Part shown: piece by piece, positions 1 through 10,128 of the stretch
Numbering within the stretch: the first letter of the stretch is position 1
Layout of the letters: each line of letters opens with the position of its first letter
Assembly (NCBI GenBank): GCA_037447655.1
Contig: JBBHKE010000302.1
Coordinates: 60,001-124,000 of the forward strand
DNA: 64,000 bases
Reading direction: 5' to 3'
From: Zygnema cylindricum
Lineage: Eukaryota; Streptophyta; Zygnematophyceae; Zygnematales; Zygnemataceae
Notes under the pieces: generated by a model
Database searches by the model: none
Seen by the model: only the letters and a program-made list of their open reading frames with translations
What the model was told of the DNA's origin: nothing
Program-made: the position numbers and the translations under genes

Positions 1-465
1 ACACTTCGGTTTGCCACCACTCGCAGCGGCAGCTATAGGCCGCAACAGAAGCCCTATCGGGAGGGAGATTATGTTTAATTTCGCAGGCAATCTTTTGACA
101 CTTTGGACACGGATGTTTCCGCACACATCCTACGGATTATCGAGGTGGATCCGAACGGGATGTTGGGATTACAAGGAGCGGACACGCGGACTTTCCGAGA
201 GCACTCCAAGAATTGTGCTCCATGTTACTTACCAGATTTGTCGCAGGATATGGATCCCATGCGGATGCCGATTACGGAGGTGACGGCATGTACCTTTTCT
301 CATCGATCGGACGGGGAAACTACCATGTTACTTTGTGATCATTGCAATCAGGGGTTTCACATAGAGTGTTTGGTGCCACCTTTATTGGCAGTTCCAGATG
401 GTCACTGGTTTTGTCACGGATGTCGCGAGCTACCGATCGTGTTGGCCAGCTCCTCTGCCGGCTAA
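1..465 (+). pseudogene. Ty3/gypsy polyprotein C-terminus with PHD finger (partial, broken)
   Basis: The window opens inside a reading frame that ends at TAA 463-465. The translation resembles the tail of Gypsy polyproteins found in some plants and algae. A post-integrase segment (GDYV, then ILRIIEVDPNG, then HSKNCAPCYLP) is followed by a PHD zinc finger at about 288-450 (MLLCDHCNQGFH, then WFCHGC). PHD fingers bind histone tails, and in retroelements they may guide integration, but that role is inferred. Two defects are visible. An in-frame TAA at 76-78 interrupts the frame, and the second zinc ligand is Ser (C-T-F-S instead of C-x-x-C). It is therefore probably a dead copy. The family assignment rests on remembered similarity of this tail, so it is fairly but not fully sure. 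Confidence 0.7.
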
Positions 466-482
466 AGAGCCGGGGGGGGGAA
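466..482 (+). other. Polypurine-tract-like sequence after the Gypsy tail
   Basis: Directly after the stop codon lies a purine-rich stretch with nine consecutive G at 472-480. This is the place and composition expected for the plus-strand primer of an LTR element, just before its 3' LTR. Confidence 0.4.
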
Positions 483-671
483 TAAACCGACCTAACTATA
501 ACTAGCTAAGTCGTTGACCTTTCTTTTTCTTCCACCTTGCCTGTTGCGGTATTTATCCATTTTTACTTTGGTGTTTTATTTTATTTACGATATCTCGCTA
601 TTATTTGAGTTTAAGTTGAGCGCAGCTGATGATATTGCATGCACCTTCATGTTATTTGACACATGCACGAC
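483..671 (+). repeat. Direct repeat copy 1 (partner 1,722-1,910)
   Basis: This 189-base segment begins TAAACCGACCTAAC and ends ATGCACGAC. It recurs at 1,722-1,910 with only a handful of differences. Because it follows the polypurine-like tract it may be the start of the Gypsy 3' LTR. The LTR end is not recognisable. Confidence 0.7.
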
Positions 672-833
672 AGCTGTCATGCCGCATCTCGTCGGCCATT
701 TTAGTTTTTTATATTTAGGTGTTAGGAAGGGCAGCCGCTACACTAATTTGTATTTGGGTATTATTTGGGTTTCGCAGGACCGTACGACGTGTACCGTACG
801 ACCTACATTTTCCGTGATTTCCGGGATGGCGAT

Positions 834-1225
834 TTGGATCGTACCCGCGGTCCTACCGTACGACGTATAATTTTTGCGATTTGCGTCGACGGCGGATTTG
901 ATTATGTCGCGTCGACCGTACGACTTACGGCGACCGGAATTCTCGCGGTCACAAATTGGACCGTACTTGCGGTCCTGCCGTACTTATTTATTTTTTCCGG
1001 ATTTCTCGCCAACGACACATTTTCGAATCGCGTCGAGAAAAACAAACTTACCGTACCATATATATCTTACGCGATTTCCGTCGACGGCGGATTCGATTAT
1101 TTTACGTCCACCGTACGACTTACATTACCCGGAATTTCCGCGACTACAAATTGGACCGTACCTTCGGTCCTACCGTACCTACTTTCATTTCCCGGAATTA
1201 TGGCCGACGACAATTTGTAATCATT
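834..1225 (+). repeat. Degenerate long tandem repeat, about 2.5 units
   Basis: Units begin at 834, 956 and 1,151, each opening TTGGAYCGTAC then CGGTCCTRCCGTAC. They carry shared blocks such as GTCGACGGCGGAT and GGAATTYYCGCG. Unit lengths differ (122, 195 and about 75 bases), so indels have accumulated. It sits inside the presumed LTR and may represent LTR subrepeats. No protein is likely, because the open frames here only follow the repeat. Confidence 0.65.
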
Positions 1226-1721
1226 TCGCGCAAGGGAGCATCTCGACCGTCGACGCAAAGTATACGATTCTCGTAATATCTCATCTTGACCGTTGACGCG
1301 TGTGACAGACAAAGATACTGTCAGTTCTGACGAAGCTACGCTATTGGACTATTTTAAGTCGTGAACCATTTGGAGGTTCACGCATTCACATGTAGATAGG
1401 AAGGGTTTTAATCCGTAGGTTATAGATTCTGTAACGTAGGGCATAGGATTTCGGCCTCCTATTAGCTGAATCCAAACTAGACGCAAATATTTACATAGCA
1501 CGCTGTACTCTGATTGGCTTGTTTTTGCTAGGCGTAGTTTTGGTTACTTAGTTCATTTCGCATCATTTCCTGCACACAATTTTCAAGTGCAGGAATTATT
1601 CATTTGATTTATTTTCAATATTGAGGATTCTCTGCAGCCATCTTTTTATTTTATAAAATTGTCCGGACAGTTTAGAGGCGATTTTCTGCCTTTGCGTGAA
1701 GCGTCTAGTTTTCTATTACAT
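1226..1721. other. Retroelement-like noncoding DNA with two perfect hairpins
   Basis: No gene is recognisable. Two perfect inverted repeats are visible: CGTGAACC/GGTTCACG at 1,360-1,382 with a 7-nt loop, and CCTGCAC/GTGCAGG at 1,569-1,593 with an 11-nt loop. Both could be LTR RNA structure, but function is unknown. Confidence 0.5.
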
Positions 1722-1910
1722 TAAACCGACCTAACCATAACCAGCTAAGTCGTTGACCTTTCTTTTTCTTCCACCTTGCCTGTTGTGGTATTTATCCATT
1801 TTTACTTTGGTGTTTTATTTCATTTACGATATCTCGCTATCATTTGAGTTTAAGTTGAGCACAGCTGATGATATTGCATGCACCTTCATGTTATTTGACA
1901 CATGCACGAC
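1722..1910 (+). repeat. Direct repeat copy 2 (partner 483-671)
   Basis: Second copy of the 189-base repeat. It ends abruptly where the truncated 5' LTR of copia element A begins, so the join at 1,910/1,911 is probably a rearrangement breakpoint. Confidence 0.7.
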
Positions 1911-1980
1911 ACCATGGTTGCCTTAACAACCAGAGAGGGAGGAGAACTGTTTGAGAAAACTGTACCAAAAAGGATACGGA

Positions 1981-2050
1981 CCAGCTAGGAATTGATCCTA
2001 GTCCGTAAGGTTCGCCGAATAACCGGCAGCCTTGTTGTCTAGTCTAGAAC
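1981..2050 (-). other. tRNA-like module antisense to LTR A
   Basis: Read on the minus strand, this part of U3 contains a T-arm-like hairpin with the exact 5-bp stem and 7-nt loop geometry (CTAGG, then ATCAATT, then CCTAG, at 1,985-2,001). Upstream of it is a GCCG/CGGC anticodon-like arm. It lies about 200-280 nt into the LTR, the same place as the clearer modules in E2 and LTR F. Confidence 0.4.
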
Positions 2051-2552
2051 CTGTGCTGGGATACATAGGGCTCGATAGTTATTTAAAAGCTAACATGCAT
2101 ACCGAACCGATTAACTAGATCTACGTGAAATCTTGCATAGAAACAGTGCGAGTTTTGTATGTACTCTGGTACCGAACTAAACAAATTGATTTGACATTTA
2201 TTTGGACGGCAGACGTTAATACATAAGTTGAATCGCACGGCTATCATTAAAGCCGACATCATGGAATGGTTATTTTTGCGGTTTATAGAAGATTCGTCAC
2301 CAGATGACACGTGGTGCGGCATCAGCAGAAAGCTTAATCTTCGGGAAGCATTTAATTGAGTATGAGTGTGACAAACGTCCTCACCATGGCTATGCCATAC
2401 CTTAACCGTACATAAGGTACCACGGGACTTATACCCTTTTGTACAGTTCTATCTTGTGATTGGTGTTGTACAACAGTAGATAGGGGTTTTAGAGAGGAGT
2501 TTTAAGACTTAGAAATTTTGTAGGTAGCCGCCTCTCTCCAAGAGTGGTTCTG

Positions 2553-2560
2553 TATAAATA
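2553..2560 (+). promoter_or_regulatory. TATA box of LTR A
   Basis: TATAAATA lies upstream of the conserved GGCATTTTTGCCAC motif, and the equivalent position in other LTRs here has similar AT-rich boxes. It probably drives element transcription. Confidence 0.55.
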
Positions 2561-2648
2561 GGCATTTTTGCCACTTCATAACTAATCGCCCGTTGGGGCA
2601 TTTTCAACGATTTTTTCCCCGGACATTTTCAGAGATTTATTCTCTTGT

Positions 2649-2685
2649 GGACTCAAAGGGGTCCAGACTACACACGAGTGTAGTC
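2649..2685 (+). other. Twin hairpins near the 3' end of LTR A
   Basis: SL1 is GGACTC-AAAG-GGGTCC (2,649-2,664, one G-U pair). SL2 is GACTACAC-ACGA-GTGTAGTC (2,666-2,685, 8 bp perfect). The same pair recurs in the other LTR families with compensatory changes. Confidence 0.7.
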
Positions 2686-2787
2686 ATTAATATACTTTGC
2701 CTGCCAGGGTGGTAATTGTTCCTAAACAAGGAAGGCCATTAAAAATTCACTAGAGGCTTCATATACAAAGGGGAAATTTGGTATCTA

Positions 2788-3870
2788 ATGGGGGACACAA
2801 AATTACAAGTTATAGATCTACCCTCTAGGGTGACTATTTTTAATGGAACAAGATTCATCTATTGGGAAACGATGATGACAAGTGCATTGTGTGAGAAGCG
2901 GTATTGGGGAATACTTAGTGGACAAGTGAGACATCCATCCCCAAGGACTCCACCAAGATTTTGGGGAGTCAAATTTCCTTGTACAACGAAGGAAGCAGAT
3001 GAAGGGGAAAGCAGTGTTTTGGAGGGAGGAAAAGAGAATAGGAAGGAGTCCGTTACTCTTATTACCCTGGCGATAGAGACATCAGTTCCGATGATTGAGG
3101 AGAATGATACTCTCACATGAGAATACACAAAAATGGCAGCGAGACACTTCATCTTGAGACATCTCACTCAAGGTTTGACAATATCTCATCGTCATATAAT
3201 TGTGGTTGCAGATATGTGGACAACTATGGTAGATATTAACATGAGTTGGACTATTCAAGAGCAACAACTAGCTGAGCAAAAACAGAATTCATACTCTTAC
3301 AAAGGGGGAAAGATGTTAGACTACCGCAATGATCAAGCCTTTTTGTATATGGAGTTGGAAAGTGCCGGTTGAACGGGAACCATGAAAGCAAAGGTCAACA
3401 CTTTGATCATGAAATTACCAGATGAGCATGAAAATGTGGTCAACCGAGTGCAAGATTTTGACGACAACCTCTAGATCTGAACTCAATTGTGAGAATGATC
3501 CTTGTCCGAAAGACAATATATTGAGATCTGGAGGGGAGGAAATAGTATATAAGCTCTTGTTGCCGAGAAAGATCGGTGGAGCAAGGACTCTAAGAAACCT
3601 TATGGAACTTTCAACGCAGGGGAAAATCAGCTTGGAGGACCGATGATCTCGAAAAGACTCAGTCATTTTTTCTAGAAACCTGGTCACTTTATGTCGAAAT
3701 GCACCAAGTTCACGGAGTTGAGGCTCAAGGAGAACCAAACTAGTGGATTCTCAAAGGCAAGAAAAAAGCATTTGTGACGACACAAGTGAAAGGGGAGTCA
3801 AGAGACGAAGAGGCTTCGGATGAGGAGGATCAAGAACTTATTCTCAATGAGAAGTTGGAGGAGACGGAGA
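2788..3870 (+). pseudogene. Element A gag (degenerate)
   Basis: Copia-type Gag, which would form the virus-like particle. The start ATG at 2,788 lies within the LTR and matches the equivalent ATG in E2. The N-terminus has the usual IFNGTRFIYWE motif followed by LCEKRYWG. Around 3,683-3,715 a remnant zinc knuckle (HFMSKC) remains. The frame is broken several times, for instance by a stop near 3,118 and again near 3,370. The copy is dead. It is followed without a gap by degenerate protease and integrase regions. Confidence 0.65.
2809..2821 (+). other. Primer binding site of element A (decayed)
   Basis: GTTATAGATC starts two bases after the LTR end. It differs by three transitions from GTTATGGGCC, the site seen in E2 and C, which is complementary to the anticodon half of initiator tRNA-Met. 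It is also in frame with gag. Confidence 0.5.
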
Positions 3871-3899
3871 TACCATGAATGCAGAGTTGTGTAATTAGA

Positions 3900-5200
3900 G
3901 TTGTCCGAGAAGCTGCGTAAAAAGGTTGGATCACAGACTTAGGTGCTTAAATGCATGTGTCGAGAAAGGCAGTTATTTCCAAAACTAAGAAAAATTCCCA
4001 CCGTAGACACAGTATGGGGATATGAGAGTAGTAACTACCGATCTTATGGGATCGGTAGATCTGAAAGTACTAGTGGAAGGTCATAGATCCATAGTTATTT
4101 TTTTCAGATATAATCTATATACTTTAGTTGAGTAAGAATCTTATCTCCACCTCTGTTTTGGATGACAAAGAGTTTGAGACCTATACTAGGCAGGGAGTGT
4201 TTACAGCTAATTATGATGATGAGGTTTACCTTACTCCTGAAAAATGTAGCCAAGGGATATTAAGGCTGAACCTGTGTAATGAAAAGAAGAAAGCTTATTA
4301 TGTTGGTGTTTTTCATATGATGATAAGGCAAAAACAGTTAGGTTGTGTGCATCTAGACCAATTGACAAAAATGAAAAGACTGGAAGTAGTGGAAGGGATT
4401 CGTTTTTAAGATAATGAAATGATGAGTGGCTGTGGTGGATGCGCACAAGGTAAGGCACTCAGATTACCCTTTCCAAATTCAGCTACGTATAAAGGGGAAA
4501 AGGACATAGATCTATTGCATACATATATTTGGGGGCCAGCCAGAGTGCCATCAGTGGGAGGGAAAAGATTTATGCTCTCTATAACTAATGATTAGTATAG
4601 GTACTCAAAGTTTAATTTCTCAAGTCAAAGTCTAAAGCACCAACATACTCAAAGAGTATAAATCTTGGAGGAAAAAGCTTCATGAGACATCCATTAAAAG
4701 AATCAAAAGTGATAATTGGGGGGAATACACATTTAATCAGTTTGAGGATTTCTTAAAAGATTAGAGAATGCAACACCAAAAGACAGTCTCGGATAACCCA
4801 GAACAAAATGGTGTTGTTGAAAGGTTGATCTGAACCTCAGGTGACAGTGCTCGGAGCATGTTGACAGATAAAAATATAGGAATTCGCTTTTGGGCCGAAG
4901 CCATGAATTGTGCAAATTATATCAAAAACAAAGTCCTTACCTCAACAATAAAGGGAAAACACCATATGAGAGATGAGTCGGTAGAAAGCCTGATGTGTCT
5001 CACCTAAAGGTATGTGGAAGTCAAGTGTATAGTCTGAAGACTGACAAGTATGACTGGTAACCAGATGCGTGGGGAAAACCATGATATTTAGTGGGATATG
5101 ATGTAGATGTTAATGGATACAGAATCTATGACCTGGGAAATAGACATCATAATGGTTAAGCATCTGGTGACGGATGAAAGAAATTTGTGGAACCCTTCAA
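3900..5200 (+). pseudogene. Element A protease/GAG-pre-integrase/integrase remnant
   Basis: Broken frames retain the GAG-pre-integrase block (RQKQLGCVHLDQLTKM at about 4,326-4,374) and integrase-like segments up to about 5,120, parallel to the corresponding parts of E2. Stops and frameshifts interrupt every domain, so no enzyme could be made. Confidence 0.6.
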
Positions 5201-5549
5201 ATATACTAAAACTATCATGATCAGATTTGATAAAGACGTGAACACATTAAGATCTCCTTGACATCCATGTACTTCAACAGATCACAACAAAATCGAAAGA
5301 AATTCAATTTGAGAATGAACCACTTGTAGATTCAAAATTCCCAGCTCACCCTGAAGAAATGGAGGAAGAGAGACCGGAAATGGAATCTATGGACAAGGGA
5401 GCAGGTGAAAACAGTCGGAAAATCTGAGACTTCTCACCATTCCTGCTTCAAAATTTGAAAGAGGACGAAAGAGCAGCAAAAGACTACAAGAAAAACATGG
5501 AGTCAACAAGGTAACAAAACTGTCACACCTTGATGAGCTTCAAACTTAT

Positions 5550-6335
5550 TTGGAGGCAGTGAACAGTCTAGAAAATGATAGATGGATCAGGACCATTAAT
5601 GATGAGATGGCTTCTATTATGGAAGCCAATACATGGGAGTTAGTGGATTATCCTCTAAGCAGGAAGCCGATTGGGTGTAAATGGGTGTTTAAGATGAAAC
5701 TCAAACCAGATAATACTATTGAGAGGTACAAAGCTAGATTGGTGGCAAAGAATTTTACCCAAAAGGAGGGGATTGACTATAAAAAGATATTTGCACCAGT
5801 TGTACGCTTTCCCTCTGTAAAGATTCTCCTTAGTCTAGCAGCAGCGGAAGACATAAATATCCAGCAGATGGACATTAAAACGACCTTCCTCAATGGTGAG
5901 CCAGACTAAAAAGTTTTTATGAGATAGCCGAAAAGCTTTGTGGAGGAAGGAGAGGAGACTAAAGTCTACACACTGATTAAGTCTTTGTATGGACCGGAGC
6001 AGGCTCCCAAACAATGGAATAAAAAACTGGATGAGTTTCAAGCCAATCTGGGATATGTCAAAATCAGTTCTGACCACTCTATTTACATGTTTGAGGATGA
6101 GGATGGTATTATTTCTATTGCCATCTATGTAGATGATTTGTTCATACTAAGTAATTCCATGGAAAAGATTAATAAGCTAAAGAAAGATTTGAGACGCATA
6201 TTTGACATGAAGGACTTAGAGGAGGCTAGATATATTCTAAGTATACAAATGGAAAAAGACAGAGAGAAAAAAATAATCAAATTAACTCACAAAGAGGCCA
6301 TTGGAAACATGTTGGAAAAATTTGTAGATGGATAA
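5550..6335 (+). pseudogene. Element A reverse transcriptase (degenerate)
   Basis: Copia RT. The first frame (5,550-5,909) carries CKWVFKMKLKPDNTIERYKA and QQMDIKTTFLNG. The second (5,940-6,335) carries QAPKQWNKKLDEF and the catalytic YVDD at 6,126-6,137, followed by the LKKDLRRIFDMKDL thumb region. A stop at 5,909 separates the two in what should be one frame, and another follows at 6,335. The catalytic aspartates survive but the enzyme cannot be complete. Confidence 0.8.
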
Positions 6336-6444
6336 AGCAAACAACTATACCACTCCCATGGACTTGAAGAAAGTAAGTGATGGGAGTATAGAAGGAGGAT
6401 TAATCATTGTTGATGAAGTAATGAGCTAAGAAGAGAGACCGTTT

Positions 6445-7066
6445 ATGAAGTCAATACCCTACAGACAAGTCATAGGAAGTCTGATATATTTCATGAACTG
6501 CCCCAGACCAGACATAGCTACAGCAGTTGGAGTCCTCAACATGAGTTTTAATGAACTTAGAAAGAGAGATAAGAAGGTAGCCAAAAGGGTGAAGAGATAT
6601 TTGTTAGGAACCAGGGATCTTTGGTTTCATATAAGAGGGGAGAACACTGACATCACTACTTGGAGTGATGTTAGCTATAGGGATGCCCCTATGAGAAGGT
6701 GTACTTTTGGGTATGTTTTGTGATGCTTGCTCTTCGAGCAGTAAGCAACACAAGGTGGTTGCTCTGTCCTCTATGGAGGCTCAGTACATGGCCTCCTGTT
6801 TTGTTGTCAAAGAGTTGATGTGGGTGACGTCTTTGCTGCAAGAACTTGGGTTCATGAAGGTTGGTGTGCAAAGAGTGTTTTGTGATAAGAAGGTTGCAAT
6901 TGCAATTGCAGCCAACCCAAAACACCACTTTGAGGCAAAACATATGGACAAAAACCGAAGCTTTGTGAGAGAGAAAGTTGAAAACAAAATTGTCAGCCTG
7001 GATTATAGGCCAGATGGAGAGATGGTCAGATATAAAAACAAAGCCAGTCCCATCTCCCAAACTTAA
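6445..7066 (+). pseudogene. Element A RNase H and pol C-terminus (degenerate)
   Basis: Continues RT with IPYRQVIGSLIYFMNC, then the copia RNase H core TTWSDVSYRD and SSMEAQYMAS. The C-terminal motif AANPKHHFEAKHMD follows. One frame ends at 6,723 and the next begins at 6,707, showing a frameshift. It ends about 45 bases before the polypurine tract. Confidence 0.75.
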
Positions 7067-7110
7067 ATTTTGCAGAAAAGAGTGTGTACTCAAATCAAAA
7101 AGTGACTAGA

Positions 7111-7123
7111 AAAATAAGGGGAG
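7111..7123 (+). other. Polypurine tract of element A
   Basis: AAAATAAGGGGAG immediately precedes the 3' LTR start. E2 has the same tract on the minus strand, and E3 and C have variants ending in GGGGAG. Confidence 0.7.
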
Positions 7124-9316
7124 TCTTGAAATATGTGTGTTTCTTATTTGTAAAGTCTAGGTCATTTCTAAAAAAACAAAAATAAAAGGTCTTAGCTAGG
7201 CCCCAACCTCTTTCTCTTTGGTCTCCCTATTTGTTGTAGTCATTGATGACCGGAAAGAGAGAGAGATGTTGGTTTTCTGAAACCTTTAGTCCTCTCTGTA
7301 TCACATTGCTATGCTGCCATGCTGCGCTGGTTACATCGCAGCCATAGCAGCGTGTGTGATAAAGATATTGTGCTGCCATGCTGCGCCAGTCACATCGCAG
7401 TAATAGCAGCTTGTGTACTAGGTACTAAGTGTATTGAGACGTACGGATCTAATTGAGTGGCGCGAACAAACGTAAGTCAAATGAACGGCGGATCGCGAAG
7501 CGATCCGATTTGGAATATTGTTGAAAGGTACACTGCAAGTACGAATCATAATGATGACGAAAGGATTCAAACTAAAAGTTGCGTGAGAGGCATTGAGTGG
7601 AAAGGACGCCACGTGTATGGATTAATTTTGGTGAGGTGGCATCAGTTCGTCAAGTGATTGTATGACCGTGTGACATGACATGAAGTATGCGGAAAAAGAG
7701 CTACGGACGGCGGCGCCGTCAGTTTGGTGAGGGACGCGAAATCGCGTCCGTCACAAGATACTTATTTTGGACGGTCCTGATTCGATTGACGGAATTAGTA
7801 AGACTTGTAAATATTTAAACGATGTTTTGTCCGGTGTGTTAATTATTAGTGTACGTTTCAGGTACACTCACATTAATAGAGGTAGTTGATTGATTACGAA
7901 CGGCTGGTATGCATCCGTACAGTTAGTAGTAAGCTGTAGTGTATATTTGTAGAACTTAGTCATTCTAGACTTAGGAACTTTTTGGACAGAAACTGTTTCT
8001 GCTCCTTTTTGGGATTTTCATCTGAGAATTGCTCTCAGTTTTATTGGCAGAATTATCTGAAATTTTGCATGTGTGTTCCTCTTTGTATTGGCAATATTGT
8101 GGCGAATTTGCAGACCTATTGTGTGTATCGTTTGCTTGGGGCTTCATTGTGAAGTTGGTCATATTTATCAAAGTTCTGGCAGGCTGTTTTTCTGCAACTT
8201 TGACTGAGTGTTGTGATTATTCGGTTGGGTATTATTATATTAAATTTGTTGGGAATACTTAGTGGACGAGGAACTATCTGGTTGTGTAGTTTTAGCTTGG
8301 TTTGGATATTCTGTAGAATTCTGAGTGGAAACAAAGGAGGCTGTTTTGGGGTAGTCTGTGGTGCTTCCGAGGGTACATTCATGGCTGAAAAGGGCTATGA
8401 ACAACAAGAGAGGGATAGATCCATGGCTGCTTAAGCAACTAGAGAGGGCAGAGGACACTCTTAGAAGACTGTACCAAAAAGGACACAGACCAGCTTGGGA
8501 TTGAATGTAGTCCCTATGGTTTGCCAAAATAACCAACAGCCTTGTCCTATAGTCTAAGACTTGTGGTAGGATACATAGGGCTCGATAGTTATTTAAAAGC
8601 TAACATGGAGACCAAAGTTATTAACTAGATTTATGAGAAGCCTCACATAGAAACGGTGCGACTTCTTTATGTACTCTGGTATTGCACTAAACAAATTGAT
8701 CATACATTTATTTTGATGGCTGACGTTAATACATCAGTTGGATCGCACGGTTGTCATTAAAGTCGACATCATGGAATGGTTATTTTTGCGGTTTATAGAA
8801 GATACGTCATTCGAGGACACATGGCGTGACATCAGTGGAAAGCGAAATCTATGGTAAGCATCAGACAAGTCTAAGTGTGACAAACGTCCTCACCATGGCT
8901 ATGCCGTGCTTTAACCGTACTGAAGATACCATAAGACTTGTACCCTCTTATACGGTACAGTCTTGTGATTGGTGCTTTACAACAGTAGATAGGGGTTTTA
9001 GAGTGGTGTTTTACGACTTAGCAATTTTGTATGTAGCTGCCTCTCTCCCAGAGTGGTTTTATACAAATAGGCAATTATGCCACTTCATAACTAATCGTCT
9101 GTTTGGGCATTTTCAAAGATTTTTTCCCCTGGCATTTTCAGAGATTTTTTCTCTTGTGGACTAAGGGGATTCCAAACTACACAGGGGTGTAGTCATTAAT
9201 ATAGTTTGCCTGCCATGGTGGTAGTTGTTCATAAACCAGGAAGGCCATTGAAAATTCACAAGAGGTTTCATATAGAAAAGGGAATTCTATGACCTAATGG
9301 GGGACATAGAATTACA
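7124..9316 (+). repeat. 3' LTR of element A, split by a solo LTR
   Basis: Two parts, 7,124-7,266 and 8,412-9,316, together about 1,048 bases. Part one aligns with the start of the E2 LTR (TTCTAGGTC, TTGTTGTAGT, AGAGAGAG). Part two aligns with 1,911-2,807. It ends ...GAATTACA at 9,316. The gag-start equivalent (9,297-9,299) is 20 bases from the end, as in the 5' LTR. SL2 is at 9,175-9,194. Confidence 0.8.
7267..8406 (+). mobile_element. Solo LTR related to element C
   Basis: Starts TGTTGG and ends ACAACA, flanked by the 5-bp duplication AGAGA (7,262-7,266 and 8,407-8,411). It interrupts element A's LTR. Its end carries ATGGCTGAAAAGGGC at 8,381, 26 bases before the LTR end, as in C. No internal region is present, so LTR-LTR recombination removed it. 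Confidence 0.9.
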
Positions 9317-9642
9317 AACCACAATAGCTGATCAAAAGAGGAGAGAAGGTTGGACTTTGTTCTATAGCGAAAGATAAACAATGACGAGAAAAAAATAGAC
9401 ACACTGAAGAAGGAGGGCTCCTAGGTCCTTCTTGTTCAAAAGCGCGCCAAGCACATGTACACAGAACTCGTTCAACGCAACACCCAAACAACAAAACATC
9501 TCGACCGCCATCGGAATAAAGTCATCCATATGGTCTTGTTATGCATTATCACCCTTCTTCGCGTTAATAGCATCACAAGAAGCCACCCTAACATGTCAAG
9601 CTGCTTGATTAATAACTGTAGCCAAAGTAGAGTTAGCCATCA
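9317..9642 (-). pseudogene. LINE ORF2 C-terminal remnant
   Basis: On the minus strand a decayed frame reads DDFIPMAVEMFCCLG and further residues typical of the extreme C-terminus of a plant LINE reverse transcriptase. It appears to continue the LINE seen at 29,630-30,427, separated by solo LTR G and everything nested in it. Stops are frequent. Confidence 0.5.
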
Positions 9643-10128
9643 TGCAACTCTGAGACCTCTATAGGTCCGTAGAGTAGGCAGCTCACACAAAGTCTATAGG
9701 ATAGCCTTGCCCCTTGACACTTTGAACAACTCTATCCACTACCCTGGTAGACAACTGTCCACCACCTTGGCAGACAACTGATTGACGTGACTTCATCCTT
9801 GTGAATACAAGAATCTCGTGAGTTTGCCGCAAAAAGAATCAGGCAATTTACTCCTTTGAGCTGTTAGTTATGGATGGTCGAAGTAAACCTTTTGTACAAA
9901 TGTGCTCTGAAAGAGAGGCATCTACCTAAGATTTGTCTAAGTCCTAATGCCCTCTCTTAACTCCCTACTACTGCAGTACTTGACCAATATTATGACTGTA
10001 AAGTACAAGAAGGTACAAGTGCCGCTCTATTCTTGTACGGCCATGGTACTGCATGGTCGTCCCGCTGACTTCTGTCAATTTTTGAGCCATAGTTGCTCCT
10101 TTTGCATTCTCAGCTGTTCAGTAGTAGG
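9643..10128 (-). repeat. Solo LTR G, part 1 of 3
   Basis: Minus-oriented LTR related to LTR F (30,428-31,490). Its 3' end GAGTTGCA lies at 9,643. The LTR-internal start codon has decayed to ATA (9,660-9,662). It was interrupted at 10,128 by element C, which duplicated GTAGG. It continues at 22,679 and again after 29,311. The three parts sum to about 1,036 bases, the standard LTR length here. Confidence 0.75.

Larger units (their letters stand above)
1911..2807 (+). repeat. 5' LTR of copia element A, left-truncated
   Basis: Aligns along its length with 8,421-9,316, the second half of the element's 3' LTR. Roughly the first 150 bases seen at 7,124-7,266 are missing here. Its right end ...AATTACA is followed by a decayed primer site. 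The gag start codon at 2,788 lies inside the LTR, 20 bases before its end. A TATA motif (TATAAATA, 2,553-2,560) and a CACGTG G-box (2,308-2,313) mark the promoter region. Confidence 0.8.
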
